A stretch of 64,000 nucleotides of DNA from Natronincola peptidivorans (GCF_900111615.1 NZ_FOHU01000005.1:153599-217598), one strand, 5' to 3'; shown: positions 17,813 through 27,393, counted from the first letter of the stretch. Numbers and translations: made by a program. Notes: generated by a model not told the origin, from the letters alone.

Positions 17813-17828
17813 TAAAACAACATTTATA
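17807..17828 (+). promoter_or_regulatory. shared promoter/operator element, copy 1 (before rhaB)
   Basis: TATAATTAAAACAAC followed by ATTTATA spans the -10 box and start region of rhaB. A near copy (19356-19379) occupies the same place before the DeoR-type gene. Candidate binding site of that regulator. Confidence 0.45.
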
Positions 17829-17879
17829 AAGCAAAACAAAGAAAAATAAATTTTATTACATGCTAAAGGAGGAAAATTC

Positions 17880-19301
17880 ATGTGGGATCAGAAGACAGTT
17901 AACTTAGCCTTTGACTTTGGAGCTTCTAGCGGAAGATTAATGATGAGTTCCTATGATGGAGATAAGATTGTGTTAGAGGAGGTACATAGGTTCCCCAATG
18001 AGCCAGTCTATCTTAATGACAATTATTATTGGGACTTTCTTCGTTTGTTTCATGAAATGAAGACTGGATTAAAAAAAGCCGCTGCTTTGAATGTAAAAAT
18101 CTCTAGTATAGGAATAGATACATGGGGAGTAGATTACGGTCTTTTAAATGAAGAGGATGAGCTAATAGGGAATCCTTTTAATTATAGAGACAATCGTACA
18201 GATGGGATTCTGGAAAAAATCGAGAGTACTGTTCCATATTCTGAAATTTATAATATAACAGGCATTCAGCATCTCTCCTTTAACACCTTATATCAACTAT
18301 ATCATGATGTTCACTACAGAAGCTCTATGATGTCCAATGCCAAAACGCTGCTATTCATACCTGATCTATTTAACTTCTTTTTGACAGGTAATAAATTTAG
18401 TGAATATACAATTGCATCTACCTCCCAGATGCTGGATTGTAAAGAGCTTACATGGTCATTTGATTTATTAAATATGCTGAAGATTCCGACTGATGTTTTA
18501 CAACCTATTATCCACCCAGGAGAAATATATGGATACCTGCAGGATTCTGTCGCTAAAGAGGTAGGTTTAGAGGCTGGTATTCCTATAGTTGCCATTGGTT
18601 CCCATGATACTGCATCTGCCGTTGCTGGGATCCCTCTAAAAGATTCTAATCAAGTGTATTTAAGCTGTGGAACCTGGTCCCTGCTAGGTATGGAATTAGA
18701 TGAGCCTATTATTAATGAAACAGCCCTGAAGTACAATTTTACTAATGAAGGCGGTGTTTCAAATCGTATCCGCTTCCTTAAAAACATCAATGGCCTATGG
18801 CTTATTCAACAGCTAAAGAAAAACTGGCAGCACTTAAATATTGATTACCCACAAATCAGTAAGGAAGCCTTGGAGGCCGTCAAAAATCATTTCGTCATCG
18901 ACACCAATGACAAACGCTTTTTAGCACCTTTAAATATGGCTGAGGAGATCCAAAAGTATTGTAAAGAAACAAATCAGGGGGTTCCAGAGACTGTTGGGGA
19001 AATCGCCCGAGCTGCATATAATGGTTTAGTTAATCAATATAAGCAAACAGTTGAACAGCTGGAGGAGGTAACTGGCGTCAGCGTTGACGGCATTCATATG
19101 GTAGGTGGAGGAATTCAGGATGAGTTTTTATGTCAGCTTACTGCTAATGTCCTTAATAAAAAAGTAACTGCCGGACCTATAGAATCCTCTGTTTTTGGAA
19201 ATGTGATTCTTCAGCTGATGGCTATTGACAAAATCAAGTCATTGGAAGAAGGCCGAGATATTATTGCTAAATCATTTGAAATAAAGGAATATACCCCTTA
19301 A
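17880..19301 (+). CDS. rhaB: L-rhamnulokinase
   Basis: Protein of 473 residues of the FGGY carbohydrate kinase family, closest in pattern to RhaB: ATP + L-rhamnulose gives rhamnulose-1-phosphate. The N-terminal phosphate loop reads AFDFGASSGRLM (9-20), the FGGY hinge part SSIGIDTWGVDYGLL follows near residue 75, and GSHDTASAVAG near residue 240 and VGGGIQDEFLCQLTAN near 400 are the second set of nucleotide-binding motifs. Start ATG with AAAGGAGG upstream. It is divergent from the aldolase-BMC operon and followed by a DeoR-type regulator, so a single intergenic region can coordinate both halves of the pathway. Confidence 0.93.
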   Translation: MWDQKTVNLAFDFGASSGRLMMSSYDGDKIVLEEVHRFPNEPVYLNDNYYWDFLRLFHEMKTGLKKAAALNVKISSIGIDTWGVDYGLLNEEDELIGNPFNYRDNRTDGILEKIESTVPYSEIYNITGIQHLSFNTLYQLYHDVHYRSSMMSNAKTLLFIPDLFNFFLTGNKFSEYTIASTSQMLDCKELTWSFDLLNMLKIPTDVLQPIIHPGEIYGYLQDSVAKEVGLEAGIPIVAIGSHDTASAVAGIPLKDSNQVYLSCGTWSLLGMELDEPIINETALKYNFTNEGGVSNRIRFLKNINGLWLIQQLKKNWQHLNIDYPQISKEALEAVKNHFVIDTNDKRFLAPLNMAEEIQKYCKETNQGVPETVGEIARAAYNGLVNQYKQTVEQLEEVTGVSVDGIHMVGGGIQDEFLCQLTANVLNKKVTAGPIESSVFGNVILQLMAIDKIKSLEEGRDIIAKSFEIKEYTP

Positions 19302-19355
19302 AGGAGAAGTATAGCAAAAGCGTTTAAAGAACTTTTAAAATGATGCATTATAGGA

Positions 19356-19379
19356 TATAATTAAAAACAACTTTTTATA
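19356..19379 (+). promoter_or_regulatory. shared promoter/operator element, copy 2 (before deoR-type gene)
   Basis: TATAATTAAAAACAAC then TTTTTATA, matching the rhaB copy at 17807-17828 with one inserted A. The first six bases act as a -10 box; the -35 is poor. Suggests autoregulation. Confidence 0.45.
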
Positions 19380-19399
19380 GAGTAGAAAGGAAGTTTAAC

Positions 19400-20170
19400 A
19401 TGTTAGCTGTTGAACGAAGAAAAAATATCATGGCAATGCTGCAGGAAAATCATGTAGTAGTTGTGCCGGAATTAAGCAAATTGTTAAATGTAACTGAGGA
19501 AACCATAAGAAGGGATTTAGAAAAATTAGAGAAGGAAGGCTTTTTAAAAAGGACCCACGGTGGTGCCGTATTAAATGAAAGCTCTGGTATAGACCTGCCC
19601 TTTTCCCTGCGGGAAATAACCAATGTTGAGGGAAAAGAAGCCATTGGCAACAAAGTGGCAGAGTTTATCCATGATGGGGATACCATCATGCTGGATTCTA
19701 GTTCTACAGCATTGCAAATAGCAAAGTATATTAAACAGAAAAAAAACATTACTGTTATAACCAACTCTGTCAACATTCTTTTAGAGCTAACGAATGTAAA
19801 AGAATGTAAAGTTATTTCTACTGGAGGTATATTAAGACCTCATTCTTTATCTTTTGTTGGTCACTTAACAGAAAGCGCTTTAGGAAAATATCATGTAGAC
19901 AAAGCATTTATCTCCTGTAAAGGTATTGATATGAAAAAGGGTATCTCAGAATCCAATGAAATGGAGTCAGAAGTAAAGAAAAAAATGGTACAAAATGCAG
20001 AAAAAGTTTTTCTTGTGGTGGATTCAACTAAATTTGATAAAACCTCCTTTGTAAAGCTATTGCAGTTATCAGAAATAGATGCGATTGTTACTGATGAAAG
20101 CCCTTCTGATCCATGGGAAAAATATTTGCAGAATGCAGGAATAGAAGTGATTTATAGTAAGTGTTTATAA
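19400..20170 (+). CDS. DeoR-family transcriptional regulator
   Basis: Protein of 256 residues with the DeoR layout. A winged helix-turn-helix spans about residues 3-57 (VVVPELSKLLNVTEETIRRDLEKLEKE with the signature KRTHGGAVL), then a DeoRC sugar-phosphate-binding domain (DGDTIMLDSSSTALQIAKYI, ITNSVNILLEL, STGGILRP, DKAFISCKGID). Members respond to phosphorylated sugars, so rhamnulose-1-phosphate or DHAP is a likely signal (inference). It follows rhaB by 98 bases with its own element, and a strong terminator follows. It most likely controls rhaB, itself and possibly the BMC operon. Confidence 0.9.
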   Translation: MLAVERRKNIMAMLQENHVVVVPELSKLLNVTEETIRRDLEKLEKEGFLKRTHGGAVLNESSGIDLPFSLREITNVEGKEAIGNKVAEFIHDGDTIMLDSSSTALQIAKYIKQKKNITVITNSVNILLELTNVKECKVISTGGILRPHSLSFVGHLTESALGKYHVDKAFISCKGIDMKKGISESNEMESEVKKKMVQNAEKVFLVVDSTKFDKTSFVKLLQLSEIDAIVTDESPSDPWEKYLQNAGIEVIYSKCL

Positions 20171-20208
20171 GAGAGCTCTATAAAACCTATATGCCGTAAA
20201 ACAAAAGC

Positions 20209-20263
20209 AAAAACTCCTTTTAGGAATTCAATTCAAAAGAATTTAGTTCCAAAAGGAGTTTTT
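20209..20263. terminator. bidirectional terminator between deoR-type gene and rhaM
   Basis: Long inverted repeat AAAAACTCCTTTT (20209-20221) and AAAAGGAGTTTTT (20251-20263) with a smaller GGAA/TTCC pairing inside; A and T runs serve both strands between convergent genes. Confidence 0.85.
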
Positions 20264-20311
20264 CTATATATTAAAGGGGGGGAGATAGCAAAGTTACTAA
20301 GGTAATTGCTT

Positions 20312-20638
20312 TTACTCTAGGTAAAATACTTCTTTTAAAAATTGAATAGGTTCTTCTTCTTGAAAATCAAAAGATCCCTCCACCATTTTACTGGTGATTG
20401 CATTCCATCTTTGACATGATTCACTATTATCTATATATTTAAATGCTTTTTCTACATCATCACATTCAAAGCAGTAAAAAAACTGATTACCATTCTGAAA
20501 AATTGAATAATTCCTTATTCCAGCTTTACTATGTTCTTGCATAATCTCATCCCATGGATCTAAATGCATTTTTACATACTCATCCAGGCATTCTTCTTTA
20601 ACCTTCCATGTCCAAGCATATTTATTACTCTTCTTCAT
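20312..20638 (-). CDS. rhaM: L-rhamnose mutarotase
   Basis: Protein of 108 residues of the RhaM family, which interconverts alpha and beta anomers of L-rhamnose so that the isomerase receives its preferred form. Visible family features are YAWTWKVKEECLDEYVKMH at the N-terminus with the conserved His, the segment HLDPWDEIMQEHSKAGIRNYSIF, and CQRWNAITSKM with the paired aromatic residue. The ATG at 20638 has GAGGTGG seven bases before it; the longer in-frame start at 20653 overlaps that site and is rejected. Last gene on the leftward rhamnose transport strand. Confidence 0.92.
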   Translation of the reverse strand: MKKSNKYAWTWKVKEECLDEYVKMHLDPWDEIMQEHSKAGIRNYSIFQNGNQFFYCFECDDVEKAFKYIDNSESCQRWNAITSKMVEGSFDFQEEEPIQFLKEVFYLE

Positions 20639-20708
20639 TTTATACCACCTCATAAAAAGATTTTTTGAATTCTCTTTTTAACAATAGCATTATATTTGTC
20701 TCTGCATA

Positions 20709-22421
20709 TTACATTTTAAATTTTTTTATCATGCCACTAAGCTCTTCAGCCATGTTAGTAAGTACAGAAGCAGAGGAAAGTATCTCCTCTAGGCTGGCAG
20801 TTTGTTCTTCTACGGATGCCGCCACCTCTTGACTGCTGGCTGATGTTTGTTGTGTGATATCATTAATTCCATTACTCAATTCATTCACTTTTTCTATTTC
20901 TAAAGCCATTTTTTCGATTTCATGACTTATTTCTCTTATCTGATTATCTACATCCTCACTGGTCCCTACTATGGCTTCAAAGGCTTCTCTTGCCTTCAAT
21001 GCAATATCATTTCCTTCTTTAGCCTCTTTTACACCATCTACCATACTGCTTGCAACCTGCTGTGATTTACTCTGTACTTCTACCAGCATTTCATGGATTT
21101 CTTGAACTGCCTCTGTAGAGTCTTCAGCAAGCTTCCTTACTTCATCAGCAACAACTGCAAAGCCCTTACCATGCTCTCCTGCCCTAGCTGCCTCAATAGC
21201 AGCATTTAACGCAAGTAGATTAATCTGAGATGCTATATTCTCAATGGTGTTTAAAGCTCCACTTATTTGATTAGAGCGTTGGCCTAGAATTTCTGTTACT
21301 GATTGGGTAGAGAGGATTTTTTCTTCAATAACCTCTAGCTGTTGAAGAAGTTCTTCCATTTTACTATTACCAATTTCTGCTGCCTCCGTAGCCTTCACAG
21401 AAGCATTCAGAACAATTACACTTTGATTCCCTACATTATCATTACTTTGAAACAATTGGTTTGCAGCAGCAACAGTTTTTTCAGATTGTTGAGCTTGCTC
21501 CATAGCTCCCGATGAAACTTGACTAATACTAGTAGCAATTTGTTCACTGGCAGCTGTTGTCTGTTTTGCACTTTCCTGTAAAAATGTAGCAGATTCAGCT
21601 ACCTTTTGACCATTTTCACGAATACTTCCAATCAATAGTCTAAGATTTTCACCCATTTTATTAAATGCCTGTGCTAATACTGCAACATCATCATTGGAAT
21701 TGATGGTTACTGCTTCTACCTTTAAATTTCCCTCAGCAATATTCTCAGCATATTGGGCAAGTTTCCCTATTGTACCCGTAATTTTTTTAGTAAAAATAAA
21801 AGCACCGCCTATGCTTAATATTCCTATAATCAAGATCGCAACTATTATTAACAACCCTGCTCGATTTACTCTTTGATTAAGGTCGTCTTTCATTATCTGA
21901 TATTCATTAAGCTCTGCGGCTATAAATTGTTCAATACTGTCCTTCAAAAAACCTCTTACTCTTCTTTCCTCATCATTTTGCGCTACTACCTGACTCATAT
22001 CCCTATTATCAGCAGCTTCAACCGATTGGTCGATAATACCTCTATAGGTGATATAGTATCTTTCCACAGTATTTTTTATGCTTATTCCGTCTTCACTTAC
22101 AGCATAACTATCTAATTCTGTGATGTTATTCATCATATTGTCTAGGATTCCATAAATATTTTCCCTGTCTTGCGGTTCTCTATCAAATGCATAATCAGAT
22201 AACAGTTCTGGAACAATATCTGCTCTATTTCTTACATCATTGGCAATCATAATGGTTTCTACCATGGTATCTAATGTATCCATTTGATTTCTTAGCATAA
22301 AATATGATGTGATACTAATGCTGCCCATCAACAATACAATCACGATAAACCCTAACATTAGCTTGCCTTTTAGGTTTAAACCCCTTTTTTTTGCAAAAGT
22401 AAAAACATTTTTGTTCTTCAT
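20709..22421 (-). CDS. methyl-accepting chemotaxis protein in the rhamnose transport cluster
   Basis: About 570 residues. A first membrane helix (about 13-35) is followed by an extracytoplasmic domain of roughly 145 residues without Cache motifs (a four-helix-bundle type sensor), a second helix near 180-205, a HAMP linker and a cytoplasmic signalling hairpin with the conserved tip [20 protein letters not shown]. The ATG at 22421 has GGGAGGTGG upstream. It lies after the sugar-binding protein gene of the rhamnose transporter with only hairpins between, and before rhaM. It may steer cells toward rhamnose, perhaps through contact with the loaded binding protein, as Trg does with ribose-binding protein (inference). 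Confidence 0.88.
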   Translation of the reverse strand: MKNKNVFTFAKKRGLNLKGKLMLGFIVIVLLMGSISITSYFMLRNQMDTLDTMVETIMIANDVRNRADIVPELLSDYAFDREPQDRENIYGILDNMMNNITELDSYAVSEDGISIKNTVERYYITYRGIIDQSVEAADNRDMSQVVAQNDEERRVRGFLKDSIEQFIAAELNEYQIMKDDLNQRVNRAGLLIIVAILIIGILSIGGAFIFTKKITGTIGKLAQYAENIAEGNLKVEAVTINSNDDVAVLAQAFNKMGENLRLLIGSIRENGQKVAESATFLQESAKQTTAASEQIATSISQVSSGAMEQAQQSEKTVAAANQLFQSNDNVGNQSVIVLNASVKATEAAEIGNSKMEELLQQLEVIEEKILSTQSVTEILGQRSNQISGALNTIENIASQINLLALNAAIEAARAGEHGKGFAVVADEVRKLAEDSTEAVQEIHEMLVEVQSKSQQVASSMVDGVKEAKEGNDIALKAREAFEAIVGTSEDVDNQIREISHEIEKMALEIEKVNELSNGINDITQQTSASSQEVAASVEEQTASLEEILSSASVLTNMAEELSGMIKKFKM

Positions 22422-22549
22422 TGGTCCACCTCCCAAAAACTCTTGAAAGTTTTTATCCATGCTTTGCCATTTTAACTTGGTAGACCTATAATGATGGATT
22501 TAGCCATGCATGAATTTTCATCATTATGTAAATTGTTAGTGTTTGTTAT

Positions 22550-22590
22550 GAAATGCCTATTGGAAAGAAATGATTTCCAATAGGCATTTC
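22550..22590 (-). terminator. 17-bp-stem hairpin after rhamnose transport genes
   Basis: Perfect 17-bp stem (22550-22566 with 22574-22590) and a seven-base loop between rhaS and the chemoreceptor gene. Only a short T run follows on the minus strand, so termination may be partial, allowing some read-through to the chemoreceptor. Confidence 0.55.
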
Positions 22591-22615
22591 TATAACTGTG
22601 TTTTCTATCATTAAC

Positions 22616-22645
22616 CATATTGCTCTTTTATAAAAGAGCAATATG
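22616..22645. repeat. 30-bp perfect palindrome after rhaS
   Basis: Perfect palindrome with centre TTTTATAAAA and arms containing ATTGCTC/GAGCAAT, 31 bases after the rhaS stop. It has no T run. It may stabilise the 3' end of the upstream message or bind a dimeric protein. Confidence 0.6.
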
Positions 22646-22675
22646 CATATTTAAACTGTAAATGAATACTGACTC

Positions 22676-23740
22676 TTAATATACATCCTTCCACTCATTG
22701 ATATTGTCTGCATCAAATCTGAATGGGTCTCCCAGCATAACTTCTGTTCCACCATCACTAGCTTCAATAACTTCTTTTGCTCCAAGATGCCCAGCATCAA
22801 AAGTATCTCCCACTGCACCTGTGATAGTACCTTCTACCAATGCATAGGAAGCATAACCTCCAAGATATCCAAGATCAATTGGATTCCACAGGTACATCCA
22901 TTCACAAACACCATTTTCAATATAGGCAGCCATTTCACTTGGTAATCCAAGACCAGTTAAATGAACCTCTCCTTGTAAACCTTGATCAGTTAATACTCTA
23001 CCTGCTGCTGCAATACCTACGGTAGTAGGAGCAATGATTCCCTTTAGGTTAGGGAAAGATTGTAATAATGCTTCTGTCTCAGAAACACTTTTATCTCTTA
23101 GGTCATCACCATAAGCAACTCTTACTAGCTCCATATTGTCATACTTAGGATCTTCAAGCTCTGTCTTCATCCACTCAATCCAAAGATTTTGGTTTGCAGC
23201 TTGAGAAGTAGCACTAAGAACAGCAATTTCACCTTCTCCGCCAATCATGTCATAGACAGCCTCGATTTGAACACGACCAATTCTTTCAGGATCTGCTTGG
23301 TTAATATGGACCATACGACTATCTGGATTTGTAGTTGAATCCAGTGTTAGTACTGTAATACCTTGATTCATTGCTCGTGTAAGGACTGGCTGTAAAGCAT
23401 CATAATCGTTTGCTGCTAGAGCAATAGAATCTACCTGCTGTGCTATAAGTTCTTCTATCATTTGAATTTGCGCCTCAGCAGTTGGCTGATCAGGAGCTCT
23501 TAAAATTGCTTCATGTCCTAATTCTTCGATAGCTGTTTTAAATCCTTCCATCATCTTTTCACCAAAAGGATTCCCTGTGTTTTTAAAGATGATAGCATGT
23601 CTTTGCTTTGCTTCTGTAGCATCCCCTGCTTCTACAGGAGCCTCTTGACCACCTGTCTCCTCTGGAGCACTTTGACTACACCCTGTAAAAACCGTCAACA
23701 CCATTACAAGACAAATCAGTATCGCTAACATTTTTTTCAT
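22676..23740 (-). CDS. rhaS: rhamnose-type ABC transporter substrate-binding lipoprotein
   Basis: Protein of 354 residues. Signal peptide of a lipoprotein: KKMLAILICLVMVLTVFTGC with the lipobox Cys at 21, then a linker rich in Glu, Gly and Ala. The mature part is a type I periplasmic-binding-fold (RhaS/LsrB group): GNPFGEKMMEGFKTAIEELG, IEELIAQQVDSIALAANDYD, TLDSTTNPDSRMVHINQ. It is tethered outside the membrane and delivers sugar to the two permeases upstream. Similar proteins bind autoinducer-2, but the adjacent rhaA and rhaM make rhamnose the better assignment. Confidence 0.87.
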   Translation of the reverse strand: MKKMLAILICLVMVLTVFTGCSQSAPEETGGQEAPVEAGDATEAKQRHAIIFKNTGNPFGEKMMEGFKTAIEELGHEAILRAPDQPTAEAQIQMIEELIAQQVDSIALAANDYDALQPVLTRAMNQGITVLTLDSTTNPDSRMVHINQADPERIGRVQIEAVYDMIGGEGEIAVLSATSQAANQNLWIEWMKTELEDPKYDNMELVRVAYGDDLRDKSVSETEALLQSFPNLKGIIAPTTVGIAAAGRVLTDQGLQGEVHLTGLGLPSEMAAYIENGVCEWMYLWNPIDLGYLGGYASYALVEGTITGAVGDTFDAGHLGAKEVIEASDGGTEVMLGDPFRFDADNINEWKDVY

Positions 23741-23843
23741 TTTCTTTCCTCCCTTTTTTTTATTGCTTTTATTATATACTAAGCAGCTTTTACTGCTGTA
23801 TATACATCGTTAGGTTTCCATCTTGTGTCTATTGTTATTGTTA

Positions 23844-24836
23844 TTATGCTTCTTTAGCTTTTTTTCTTTTCTTAAACTTTATATTTGGAATCATAACAGA
23901 GAATATCAACAGCATCCCTATAATAATCAGCAACACCTGTGCAGATGTATTAATAAGACCTAATCCATAACGAAGAAATCCAATAATAAAGATGGATAGA
24001 ATGGTACCAATCATCCTGCCTTTCCCTCCAGCTGTGCTGACACCGCCTAAAACAACCATTGCAATTACATCTAGTTCATATCCCATGGCAACATTAGGCC
24101 TTGTACTGCCCATTCTTGAGGTAAGAAACAAGGCTGTTACACTGGCCATTAATCCAGCTAAAGTAAAGACGATAATCTTAATTTTATCCACTTCTACACC
24201 AGAGAATCTACTGGCAGTATCATTATTCCCTATGGCAAAAACCCGTCTTCCAAAGGTGGTTTTATGTAACAGCAAGCCATAGATCACAGCACAGATGGCA
24301 AAGGCAATGAGCATAAAGGGAATCTTTCCTACATAGCCCCATCCAAGGTAGCTAAACCACATTGGAAAGCCTCCTGAAGCTTGATTTTCAAGTATAACAT
24401 AGGCAATGCCACGATAAATTGTCATGGTAGCTAATGTCACAATAACTGCTGATAACTCTTTATATTTGGTAATTAGAAACCCATTGATAAAACCACAGGT
24501 TGCTCCTACCAAAAGACAAATCATCATAGCTAGTCCCATTGGTAATCCTGCATTATATAAAACCGCCATAACAACTGCAGATAATGCAACAGTAGAACCA
24601 ACTGATATATCAATATCCCCCATGATAATTACAAAAGCCATGGGAAGTACTATAAATGCTTTATCAAGAAATGCCATAGTTGCATTTAGTAAATTGTTTG
24701 TATTCAAGTAGTAAGGAGAAAAATTAGCATTCATAATGTTAATCAATATAAAAATCAAGACAAGCATCCATTCCCATTGGAGGAAAAAGCTTTTTATATC
24801 AAATTGTTTTTTATTGGTTATAATTCTTTTTTCCAT
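23844..24836 (-). CDS. sugar ABC transporter permease (RhaP/RhaQ type)
   Basis: Protein of 330 residues of the BPD_transp_2 family with about nine to ten membrane helices. Characteristic motifs are MGDIDISVGSTVALSAVVMAVL after the first helices and the cytoplasmic coupling segment YELDVIAMVVLGGVSTAGGKG near residue 255. The C-terminus is highly basic (KFKKRKKAKEA). It pairs with the next permease gene (four bases away) to form the membrane channel for rhamnose. Which of the two is RhaP and which RhaQ cannot be settled from sequence alone. Confidence 0.9.
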   Translation of the reverse strand: MEKRIITNKKQFDIKSFFLQWEWMLVLIFILINIMNANFSPYYLNTNNLLNATMAFLDKAFIVLPMAFVIIMGDIDISVGSTVALSAVVMAVLYNAGLPMGLAMMICLLVGATCGFINGFLITKYKELSAVIVTLATMTIYRGIAYVILENQASGGFPMWFSYLGWGYVGKIPFMLIAFAICAVIYGLLLHKTTFGRRVFAIGNNDTASRFSGVEVDKIKIIVFTLAGLMASVTALFLTSRMGSTRPNVAMGYELDVIAMVVLGGVSTAGGKGRMIGTILSIFIIGFLRYGLGLINTSAQVLLIIIGMLLIFSVMIPNIKFKKRKKAKEA

Positions 24837-24839
24837 AGC

Positions 24840-25847
24840 TTATATATTCCTCCTCACAAGATTTTTTCTTTCAGCATTTCTCTTTACTAATACATTGATC
24901 AATACAGCGCCAAGGATGATAAATCCTTGTATTGCCTGCTGCCAGAATGGTGATATCAGCAATAGAGGAAGGGCATTATGTAAAATCCCTAAAAGCAGCG
25001 ACCCTAAAATAATCCCGGAAATTTTCCCTGATCCCCCTGCAATACTAACTCCTCCTAAAACACAGGCAGCTATAACATTCAGTTCATAACCCATTGCTGT
25101 ATCCCCTTGAGCTGATGCAAATTTAGAAACCCACAGCACCCCAGATAGTCCAGCAAGAGATCCCATAATACCATAAACCATGATTAAAATTTTATCAATG
25201 TTGATACCGCTGATTTTAGCAGAATCAGGATTACTTCCTACAGCATAGATTTGTCTTCCTGTTCTGGTATGATTAATAAAATAGTAGAAAATTATATAGA
25301 TTACAATTGCTATAAAAACTAATGTATTAATCCCCATAACCTTACTGGTTGATATGGATTGAAAACTATCCGGCATTTGATGCGCACTTACCCAGCTCCC
25401 TCCACTTACCATGAAGGTAAGACCTCTAAATACATTCATCATACCTAATGAGGCAATGATTGGAAGAATCCCTGCCTTGCCAACCAGTACGCCTACTATT
25501 AATCCACAAACTGTTCCCACCAAGATTCCTATTAGAATTACCAAAATCGGATGCATATCAGGATTGGCGCTTACAGTTAAGGCTGAAATCATTCCAGACA
25601 AAGCTAATGTAGCACCAATAGACAAGTCAATTCCTCTAGTAATAATAACAAGCATCATACCTACTGCAAGAATACTCAAGATGGCTGTGTTTGTAATCAT
25701 ATTGGTGAGATTACTAACGGTTAAAAATCTAGGATTTCTTATCTGTACTGCAACCGTTAGAATTATAATAAATACCAGTAAACCCAGCTCTCTAAATTTT
25801 GAAATATTCTCAGCTTTCATCATGTTTTGTATATTTCTTTTAAGCAT
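24840..25847 (-). CDS. sugar ABC transporter permease (RhaP/RhaQ type)
   Basis: Protein of 335 residues, paralogous to the following permease and of the same BPD_transp_2 family. Motifs: ITRGIDLSIGATLALSGMISAL near residue 70 and YELNVIAACVLGGVSIAGGSG near residue 255, both typical of ribose/rhamnose/AI-2 permeases. About nine membrane helices are visible. It lies between the ATPase gene and the second permease in one leftward operon and should work as a heterodimer with it. Confidence 0.9.
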   Translation of the reverse strand: MLKRNIQNMMKAENISKFRELGLLVFIIILTVAVQIRNPRFLTVSNLTNMITNTAILSILAVGMMLVIITRGIDLSIGATLALSGMISALTVSANPDMHPILVILIGILVGTVCGLIVGVLVGKAGILPIIASLGMMNVFRGLTFMVSGGSWVSAHQMPDSFQSISTSKVMGINTLVFIAIVIYIIFYYFINHTRTGRQIYAVGSNPDSAKISGINIDKILIMVYGIMGSLAGLSGVLWVSKFASAQGDTAMGYELNVIAACVLGGVSIAGGSGKISGIILGSLLLGILHNALPLLLISPFWQQAIQGFIILGAVLINVLVKRNAERKNLVRRNI

Positions 25848-25875
25848 AAACGGCCCCCATCTCTTATACTTTATC

Positions 25876-27393
25876 CTACAGCGATCCTACATCCTCTGTA
25901 GTCTTGTTCACCATAGCTGCTTTAAGAATAGTTTCTTGGGTTACATCCTTATTATCTAGAATGCCAGTTACTCTACCTTCCTTCATGACAACGATTTTAT
26001 CGCTCATTCCAAGTACCTCAGGCATTTCAGAGGAGACCATAACAACTCCGTAGCCCTGAGATGCCAATTCACCCATTATTTCATAAATAGCAGCTTTTGC
26101 ACCTACATCAACTCCTTTAGTAGGTTCATCTAAAATGATAATTTTCAGATCAGCTGTAAGAAGCTTAGCAACAACTACCTTCTGCTGATTTCCACCGGAT
26201 AATGAGCTTGCTAAATCAAAAATACTGTTAGCCTTTACATTCACCTTTTCCGCCAGAGTTTTCGCTACTTCATCTTCCTTACTTTCTAGCAGCCAACCTT
26301 TTTTTGAATATTTTTCCAAAGTTGGAAGGGTAATATTTCTACCTATTCCCCATTGCAGCATTAATCCCTGTTGCTGGCGATCTTCAGGTAGGTAGCCTAT
26401 ACCAAGTTGAATTGAGTCCTTCGGACTTTTAATAGTAACCTCCTGCCCCTCCACATACACCTTACCCTGATTATAGGGCATTATTCCGAAAATAGCCTGA
26501 CATACCTCTGTCCTGCCTGCACCAACTAGTCCCGTTAAGGCAAGTATTTCACCTTCATGAAGGGTAAAGGAAACATCCGCAAAATGACCGGTTTTCCCAA
26601 GACCTTCAAGCCTCAGTATTTCCTTACCTATTTTCGCTTCTATTTTTGGAAACAATTGGGTAACCTCACGCCCTACCATAGCTACAATAAAGTCTTCCTT
26701 AGATACTTCATTGATTCCCCATGTTCCAATGTATTTACCATCTCTAAAAACAGTAACTTTACTGGCCAGTCTATACATATCTTCAAATCTATGAGAAATG
26801 AAGATAATAGAAGCTCCATCATCCCTAAGCTTCTCTGTGATCCTATACAACTCTTCACTTTCCCTATTTGTAAGAGCTGCAGTAGGTTCATCCATAATGA
26901 TAATTTTTGCCTTAGTAGATAACGCTTTTGCAATCTCTACTATCTGTTGCTGTGCAACACTTAAAGTTCCCATCTGTGATCTAGGGTCAATGCTTGATCC
27001 CAGTTCTTCTAAAAGCTCTTTTGCTTCTGCATGCATTTGCTTCCACAAAATTCTCTTGGTTGTTTTATCTACCTTTTCATGTCCCATAAAAATGTTTTCT
27101 GTAACAGTCAAATCAGGGTAGCAGGTAACATGCTGATAAATAGCTGCGATACCTAGCTTTTGAGCATCTCTAGGGTTATCAAAGGTCACTTCTTCTCCAT
27201 TTAAAAGCATTTTGCCCTCATCAGGGGAATGAACCCCAGTGATGATCTTTATAAAAGTGGATTTACCCGCTCCATTTTCTCCCATTAAAGCATGGATTTC
27301 CCCTGGCTTTAATTGAAAGTGAACGTTATCCAAGGCTTTTACACCAGGAAATATTTTTGTAATTCCATTGAGTTCAAGTACATAATTAGACAC
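25876..27393 (-). CDS. rhaT: sugar ABC transporter ATP-binding protein (two ABC domains)
   Basis: Protein of 505 residues with two fused ABC ATPase domains, the format of ribose/rhamnose (CUT2) importers. Domain 1 has an intact Walker A (GENGAGKSTFIK near 38), signature LSVAQQQIVEIAKAL and Walker B IIIMDEPTAAL. Domain 2 has a degenerate Walker A (GLVGAGRTEV), as is normal for the family, with LSGGNQQKVVVAKLL and LDEPTKGVD. It powers import through the two permeases downstream. It is the first transporter gene after rhaA. Symbol follows the Rhizobium rhaT ATPase naming, not the E. coli proton symporter of the same name. Confidence 0.92.
   Translation of the reverse strand: MSNYVLELNGITKIFPGVKALDNVHFQLKPGEIHALMGENGAGKSTFIKIITGVHSPDEGKMLLNGEEVTFDNPRDAQKLGIAAIYQHVTCYPDLTVTENIFMGHEKVDKTTKRILWKQMHAEAKELLEELGSSIDPRSQMGTLSVAQQQIVEIAKALSTKAKIIIMDEPTAALTNRESEELYRITEKLRDDGASIIFISHRFEDMYRLASKVTVFRDGKYIGTWGINEVSKEDFIVAMVGREVTQLFPKIEAKIGKEILRLEGLGKTGHFADVSFTLHEGEILALTGLVGAGRTEVCQAIFGIMPYNQGKVYVEGQEVTIKSPKDSIQLGIGYLPEDRQQQGLMLQWGIGRNITLPTLEKYSKKGWLLESKEDEVAKTLAEKVNVKANSIFDLASSLSGGNQQKVVVAKLLTADLKIIILDEPTKGVDVGAKAAIYEIMGELASQGYGVVMVSSEMPEVLGMSDKIVVMKEGRVTGILDNKDVTQETILKAAMVNKTTEDVGSL

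Noticed and set aside
17596..17879. Cobalamin riboswitch before the B12-dependent operon
   Set aside because: The gap is too short and AT-rich, and neither the B12 box nor the conserved GC-rich core is visible; a normal promoter explains it.
22676..25847. Autoinducer-2 (Lsr) transporter
   Set aside because: The binding protein and permeases resemble Lsr proteins, but no lsrK, lsrF or lsrG is present, while rhaA, rhaM and rhaB are.
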